Made by a program: the position numbers and the translations under genes | Shown here: in pieces, positions 5,646 to 8,529 of the stretch | How positions within the stretch are numbered: position 1 is the stretch's first letter | Layout: every line of letters begins with the position of its first letter | Assembly: GCA_946627905.1 (NCBI GenBank) | Contig: CAMOVY010000044.1 | Span: 1-8,529, forward strand | Length of the DNA stretch: 8,529 nucleotides | Source: an uncultured Clostridia bacterium | GTDB taxonomy: Bacteria > Bacillota > Clostridia > Christensenellales > Borkfalkiaceae | Direction of reading: 5' to 3' | Notes under the pieces: model-generated | What the model saw: only the letters and a program-made list of their open reading frames with translations | The model's database searches: none | Told to the model about the DNA's origin: nothing

Positions 5646-6662
5646 TTATACAAGCCTTACGCTTTTTATACCGAAATCTTTAAACAGTTCCTTTGCCACC
5701 GCGTCGGCGTAAGGCGTGATTATTCCGTCCGCCCCCAGCGCGATAAGCGTTTTTACGCCGTTTACGTTTTCCACGTTAGCCATAACCTTTACTTTGGTTT
5801 TGCCTTTATTGCGGTTTATTTCCTTCATCTTTGACAAAAGTTCTTTTTTAGAAACCCCGCCGAACAAAAACGCCGCGTAATCCATACCCGTTTTTTCAAT
5901 CGTATGAAAAAGCCCTTTTATATCGCCTACGCTTGCGTCTTCGGCGTTTACGGCAACGCCTTTATTTACGCCTTTTACCCTGCCGATTTTTTTAAGTTGC
6001 TTTTTAAGTTCGCCCTGATTGTCTTTTGAAAGCGCTGCGGAATTTATCACCGTAAGCACTCCGTCCACACCCGCTTTAACGCAGTTTTTTATTTCCGAAA
6101 GTTTTACCTTAAAAGACGATTCTCCGAACGGGAAATCTACCACGGCGCACACTTTTACGTCTTCGCCTTTAATTTGAGCGGCAAAGGCGTCAAGATACGC
6201 GGGCGCGACGGCGATTTCGTTAAGCCCCGAAACGCCTACGTTTTGTATAAGCGTTTTTATCTTTCCGACGGACAGCCCGCGGCGCACTACCGCTTTGGAT
6301 AGTTTAGCCATAATATTTTTTATCTGAAAAAGTTTACACTCTTCTAAAACCGTCTGTTCGTCTTTATTTAAAATCTCCGCAAGGCGCGAAAAATCGTTAA
6401 CCGCGGGGCTGCCACCCTTTTTACCGCGCCGCCCTTTTTCTTCTTTGTCGCCTACAACTTCATCTATAACCGCCACGGCGTTTTCTTCGGCAATTTCTAT
6501 CGGAACTACCGCCGCGCTTTCCGCAAACTCCGCGGTAGGTTCTTCGGCTATGGGCGTATCGTCGTCAAAGCAGAACTCTGCGCCTAAATCGGACGTCTGC
6601 GCCGGGCTTACCGCCGCCTTATCTTGCTTTTTAAAAAGATTTTTTATTTTATCAAGCAACAT
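5646..6662 (-). CDS. DeoC-fold protein with degenerate active site; unknown function
   Basis: The 338-residue protein has three parts. Residues 1-13 (MLLDKIKNLFKKQ) would form a basic amphipathic helix. Residues 25-75 are rich in Asp, Glu and Ala, followed by a basic patch, GRRGKKGG (77-84). Residues about 125-330 resemble deoxyribose-phosphate aldolase (DeoC): VAPAYLDAF (152-160), VKVCAVVDFPFG (169-180), KAGVDGVLTVINSAAL (196-211) and VKVMANVENV (291-300) near the end. In DeoC the Schiff-base lysine lies in a D-F-V-K-T-S-T-G-type motif; here the matching stretch is D-Y-A-A-F-L-F-G (261-268), with Ala264 in its place. The catalytic Asp102 of E. coli matches Leu203, while Lys292 may match Lys201. 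Aldolase activity is therefore doubtful. The ATG has AAGGGG six bases upstream. It reads toward ribU with no terminator between. The family relation is a manual alignment and the role is unknown. Confidence 0.72.
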   Translation of the reverse strand: MLLDKIKNLFKKQDKAAVSPAQTSDLGAEFCFDDDTPIAEEPTAEFAESAAVVPIEIAEENAVAVIDEVVGDKEEKGRRGKKGGSPAVNDFSRLAEILNKDEQTVLEECKLFQIKNIMAKLSKAVVRRGLSVGKIKTLIQNVGVSGLNEIAVAPAYLDAFAAQIKGEDVKVCAVVDFPFGESSFKVKLSEIKNCVKAGVDGVLTVINSAALSKDNQGELKKQLKKIGRVKGVNKGVAVNAEDASVGDIKGLFHTIEKTGMDYAAFLFGGVSKKELLSKMKEINRNKGKTKVKVMANVENVNGVKTLIALGADGIITPYADAVAKELFKDFGIKSVRLV

Positions 6663-6737
6663 TGTCTACCCCTTTTCCGTAAAAAGCACCCTTTTTTTAC
6701 AAACTGTACGTAAATTCTGCCGATAATTAAGTGCTAA

Positions 6738-6743
6738 TATAAT
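6738..6743 (+). promoter_or_regulatory. Candidate -10 box for the small membrane protein gene
   Basis: A perfect TATAAT ends nine bases before the ATG at 6753. Transcription would start near 6750, leaving a leader of only about three bases. No acceptable -35 box is seen at 16-18 bases (6715-6720 reads TTCTGC), and TTTACA at 6696-6701 is too far away. The call rests on the -10 match and position alone. Confidence 0.35.
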
Positions 6744-6752
6744 TACAAAGTT

Positions 6753-6998
6753 ATGAACGCTATCCCTTCTTCCCTGTTTTTAGGGCCGTTATGTTTAATA
6801 GGATTTTTTCTTGTTTCCTTAATACTCGTCGCGGGAATAAAACTTTTATACCTATATTTTAAGCGCGAACCGATAAAATTCATACCTAAAAAAAGTCGCA
6901 AAACTCCCGCGCCAAAGCCCCAACAAGTAAAAGCGGTTAAAAGTATCGAAATAAACCCCGACGAAGTGGATAAAATCTACGTTAAAAAGGTTTCTTAA
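6753..6998 (+). CDS. Small single-pass membrane protein, unknown function
   Basis: I do not recognise this 81-residue protein. A long hydrophobic helix covers residues 8-36 and is followed by basic residues (KRE at 37-39, KKSRK at 46-50), so by the positive-inside rule the C-terminus should be cytoplasmic. A Pro/Lys-rich linker (TPAPKPQQ, 51-58) leads to an ordered-looking end with SIEINPDEVDKIYVKK (64-79). That composition and pattern look like a real protein rather than chance, although no good ribosome site precedes the ATG. It is the only plus-strand gene here, divergent from the DeoC-like gene and convergent with rsfS. No earlier in-frame start fits the predicted -10 box better, and the single ATG gives the whole helix. 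Confidence 0.75.
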   Translation: MNAIPSSLFLGPLCLIGFFLVSLILVAGIKLLYLYFKREPIKFIPKKSRKTPAPKPQQVKAVKSIEINPDEVDKIYVKKVS

Positions 6999-7019
6999 AC
7001 CCGACTGCTTATTTTAACG
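6980..7019. terminator. Inverted repeat between convergent genes, possible two-way terminator
   Basis: CGTTAAAA at 6980-6987 is an exact inverted match of TTTTAACG at 7012-7019. Inside it GGTTT (6989-6993) and AAACC (6997-7001) form a second small stem. Read on the minus strand, the inner hairpin is followed by TTTTT, ending rsfS transcription; on the plus strand the outer stem is followed by CTTAATTTTTAT. The stems are short and A/T-rich, so efficiency may be low. The repeat overlaps the last codons of the small plus-strand gene. Confidence 0.45.
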
Positions 7020-7020
7020 C

Positions 7021-7344
7021 TTAATTTTTATCCCACAGGGCTTCTAAATGATAGAAAAGCCGCGTTTCGTCGTTGAAAACGTGAACTATCACGTCGCCGT
7101 AATCTATTACCGCCCAACGCCCTTCTCTGACGCCTTCTTCACGCGTGGGGGAAATCCCTTGCTTTTCAAGTTCTTCTTCCACGTTGTCTATTAAAGAACG
7201 GGTGTGCGTCATAGACCTGCCGCTTGCTATAACGAAAAAGTCGGCGACTTCGGTTTTGCCGCGCAAATCTATTATACGCACGTCTTCGCCTTTATGACTT
7301 TCTAAAATTTCACAGACTTTTTCCGCTAATGCTTTCGCTTCCAT
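7021..7344 (-). CDS. rsfS: Ribosome silencing factor RsfS (Iojap family)
   Basis: Binds ribosomal protein L14 (uL14) on the large subunit and blocks joining with the small subunit, lowering translation when nutrients are short. It has 107 residues, the normal length. Family landmarks are VRIIDLRGKTEVADFFVIAS (22-41), a helix with THTRSLIDNVEEEL (46-59), the segment REEGVREGRWAVIDYGDVIV (68-87) and HVFNDETRLFYHLEALW (88-104). The ATG is one base after the nadD-yqeK stop, and its ribosome site AAAAGGAG lies five bases upstream, inside that gene's last codons, so the two are co-transcribed and coupled. nadD-yqeK-rsfS is the standard Bacillota order. Confidence 0.96.
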   Translation of the reverse strand: MEAKALAEKVCEILESHKGEDVRIIDLRGKTEVADFFVIASGRSMTHTRSLIDNVEEELEKQGISPTREEGVREGRWAVIDYGDVIVHVFNDETRLFYHLEALWDKN

Positions 7345-7345
7345 A

Positions 7346-8476
7346 TTAACTCCTTTTGTCCTCTACGTAATAATCGTATGCGTTTAACGTTTCCGAATAA
7401 ATGTACTGCTTTTTGTTTAATAAATGCGCCACTTCTTCTTTTAAACAAAGCCGAAAACAACTTTCAAAGTCCTTTTCGTACTCGGCGCGAAGAATCTCCA
7501 CCCCGTCGTAATCTCTGCCTTTTTCTATCATATCCGCAACGAATATGAGTTTGGAAAGCGTACTCATATCCGCTTTACCCGACGTGTGATAGCGTATGGC
7601 GTCCAAAATTTCCCCGTCAGCAACCCTCAACACCTTTTCCGCGACGAACGCCCCCAAAAAGGCGTGCACTACGGGCGGCGGCACGTTTTTCGGCAATGCA
7701 AAGTCCTTGTAATTTCTGTAATCGTCGTATTTTGCGCAATCGTGAAGGGTGGCGGCTATTCTCACCTTTTCGTAATCAAGGTTTAACTCCTTGGCTTTTT
7801 TAAGCGCGCAGACCACTACGTTTGCGGTGTGAATTACCCGTTTTTCGGGCAGATTGTCAAGTATATATCTCTGGTATTTGTCGGGCGGATAAACGGCGTA
7901 TTCTTTTATATAATTATACACTTCGTCGTTTAAGCCCTGCGGCTTTAAACCGAACGCAATCCCCGTTCTTATTTCCGTAGAAGAAACGGACTTGCCCGTA
8001 AAATCAAGCACGGTAAAATCTTTGCCGAAAACGTTTTTAAAATACTCGCGCTCCGCTTTATAGTCGCACGCGTAATCTTCGCGCGAAACGACGGCAAGGT
8101 GAACCGCGTCAAGTATCCTTTCGGGATTTTTCCACGTTTTAAAATCTTTAAGCATATCCCCGCCGACTATCATAAAAAGTTCCGCGTCGGGATACAGATT
8201 TTTAAAATGTTCCGCGGTGATATAAGAATAACTTTTCCCGCCGCCTGAAATTTCAAAATCGGAAATCTCTACGTTTTTTACGCCACGAAAAGCGATTTTA
8301 AGCATATTTATCCTATCCGCGCCTTTTGCCGGCGACACGTTTTTATGCGGCGGCAGAAAGGTCGGAACGATTATTATTTTATCCGCTTTGAGTTCTTTTA
8401 AGCAAGCAAGGGCGGTTTTTACGTGTTCATTATGCACGGGGTTAAACGTACCGCCGAAAATCACTATTCTTTCCAC
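7346..8476 (-). CDS. nadD: Fused nicotinate-nucleotide adenylyltransferase (NadD) and YqeK HD-domain hydrolase
   Basis: A two-domain protein of 376 residues. Residues 1-195 are NadD, which makes nicotinate adenine dinucleotide from nicotinate mononucleotide and ATP: FGGTFNPVHNEH (7-18, nucleotidyl-transfer histidines 15 and 18), KSYSYI (81-86), GGDMLKDFKTW (105-115) and the phosphate motif SSTEIR (165-170). Residues 200-376 are YqeK, an HD-type phosphohydrolase known in Bacillus and Staphylococcus to cleave diadenosine tetraphosphate symmetrically: His216, LHDCAKY (244-250), His271, His297 and Asp315 in FVADMIEKGR. No stop or frameshift separates them. In many Bacillota these are two adjacent genes, so this is a fusion. 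The start is GTG at 8474-8476, because NadD proteins begin close to the GGTFxPxH motif; no ribosome site is visible. A promoter just upstream suggests a leaderless mRNA. Confidence 0.95.
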   Translation of the reverse strand: MERIVIFGGTFNPVHNEHVKTALACLKELKADKIIIVPTFLPPHKNVSPAKGADRINMLKIAFRGVKNVEISDFEISGGGKSYSYITAEHFKNLYPDAELFMIVGGDMLKDFKTWKNPERILDAVHLAVVSREDYACDYKAEREYFKNVFGKDFTVLDFTGKSVSSTEIRTGIAFGLKPQGLNDEVYNYIKEYAVYPPDKYQRYILDNLPEKRVIHTANVVVCALKKAKELNLDYEKVRIAATLHDCAKYDDYRNYKDFALPKNVPPPVVHAFLGAFVAEKVLRVADGEILDAIRYHTSGKADMSTLSKLIFVADMIEKGRDYDGVEILRAEYEKDFESCFRLCLKEEVAHLLNKKQYIYSETLNAYDYYVEDKRS

Positions 8477-8482
8477 GCTTTT

Positions 8483-8511
8483 ATTATCGCATAATCCGCG
8501 GATAAAATCAA
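8483..8511 (-). promoter_or_regulatory. Candidate extended -10 promoter of nadD-yqeK-rsfS
   Basis: Minus strand: -35 TTGATT (8506-8511), a 17-base spacer, and -10 GATAAT (8483-8488) preceded directly by TGC, the extended -10 element. Six bases separate the -10 box from the GTG start, so transcription would begin at or next to the start codon. This fits with the absence of a Shine-Dalgarno sequence. The reading is weakened by an open frame from the window edge through this region that may be the tail of an upstream gene. Confidence 0.5.
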
Positions 8512-8529
8512 TCGTTTACGGGTAAAGTG

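Noticed and set aside
6679..6700. Inverted repeat GTAAAAA / TTTTTAC in the leader of the DeoC-like gene
   Set aside because: The stem is almost only A-T pairs and no T-tract or regulatory partner is evident, so it may be chance in A/T-rich spacer DNA.
6663..6752. Promoter for the DeoC-like gene
   Set aside because: Several weak minus-strand -10-like strings (TATATT, TACAGT) exist, but none has a matching -35 box at proper spacing, so no call was made.
8464..8529. Minus-strand open frame of 21 codons from the window edge to a TAG, overlapping the nadD start by 13 bases
   Set aside because: It may be the tail of an upstream gene, but the visible peptide is too short to recognise and I could not match it to Obg or YhbY, which often lie there.
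1..8529. CRISPR arrays, tRNA or rRNA genes, insertion sequences, toxin-antitoxin or defence genes
   Set aside because: No regularly spaced direct repeats, tRNA-like motifs, transposase motifs or recognisable defence domains were seen on either strand.

Overview
The window looks like chromosomal DNA of a Gram-positive bacterium of the Bacillota, most likely class Clostridia. The evidence is the gene set (an energy-coupling-factor riboflavin transporter behind an FMN riboswitch, the nadD-yqeK-rsfS order, a membrane-anchored MurF-like ligase next to ddl), strong AGGAG-type ribosome binding sites and moderate G+C. The standard genetic code fits, since tsaB and tsaE end in TGA. A finer placement (an uncultured gut lineage near Christensenellales) is only an impression from the protein style. 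No transposon, phage gene, CRISPR array, tRNA or rRNA is visible.

Layout, read along the minus strand from the right edge. (1) 8529-7021: a promoter candidate at 8483-8511 lies directly before a fused nadD-yqeK gene, followed one base later by rsfS. (2) 7019-6980: an inverted repeat that may end transcription from both sides. (3) 6753-6998: a small single-pass membrane protein gene, the only gene on the plus strand. (4) 6662-5646: a DeoC-fold protein with an amphipathic start, an acidic spacer and apparently no catalytic Schiff-base lysine. (5) 5641-5423: a good sigma-A-type promoter, an FMN riboswitch and a hairpin that contains the Shine-Dalgarno sequence of the next gene. (6) 5422-1: a tight run ribU - tsaE - tsaB - rimI - alpha/beta hydrolase - murF-like - ddl. 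ddl is cut by the left edge.

The run in (6) is probably one operon. Spacings are 0, -4, -4, about 1-31, 6 and 83 bases. It joins riboflavin uptake (RibU), tRNA t6A synthesis (TsaE, TsaB), ribosomal protein acetylation (RimI) and the last cytoplasmic steps of peptidoglycan precursor synthesis: Ddl makes D-Ala-D-Ala, which the MurF-like ligase would attach to the UDP-MurNAc-tripeptide. If the riboswitch acts at transcription, FMN could affect all seven genes; if it acts only at translation, mainly ribU.

Most of the window is housekeeping. The parts that stand out are the degenerate DeoC-like protein, the MurF-like ligase whose substrate domain is replaced by five membrane helices, the unrecognised small membrane protein, a possible AUA start codon in the hydrolase, and promoters placed so close to two start codons that leaderless or near-leaderless mRNAs are predicted. 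I see no clear evidence of a wholly new multi-gene system.
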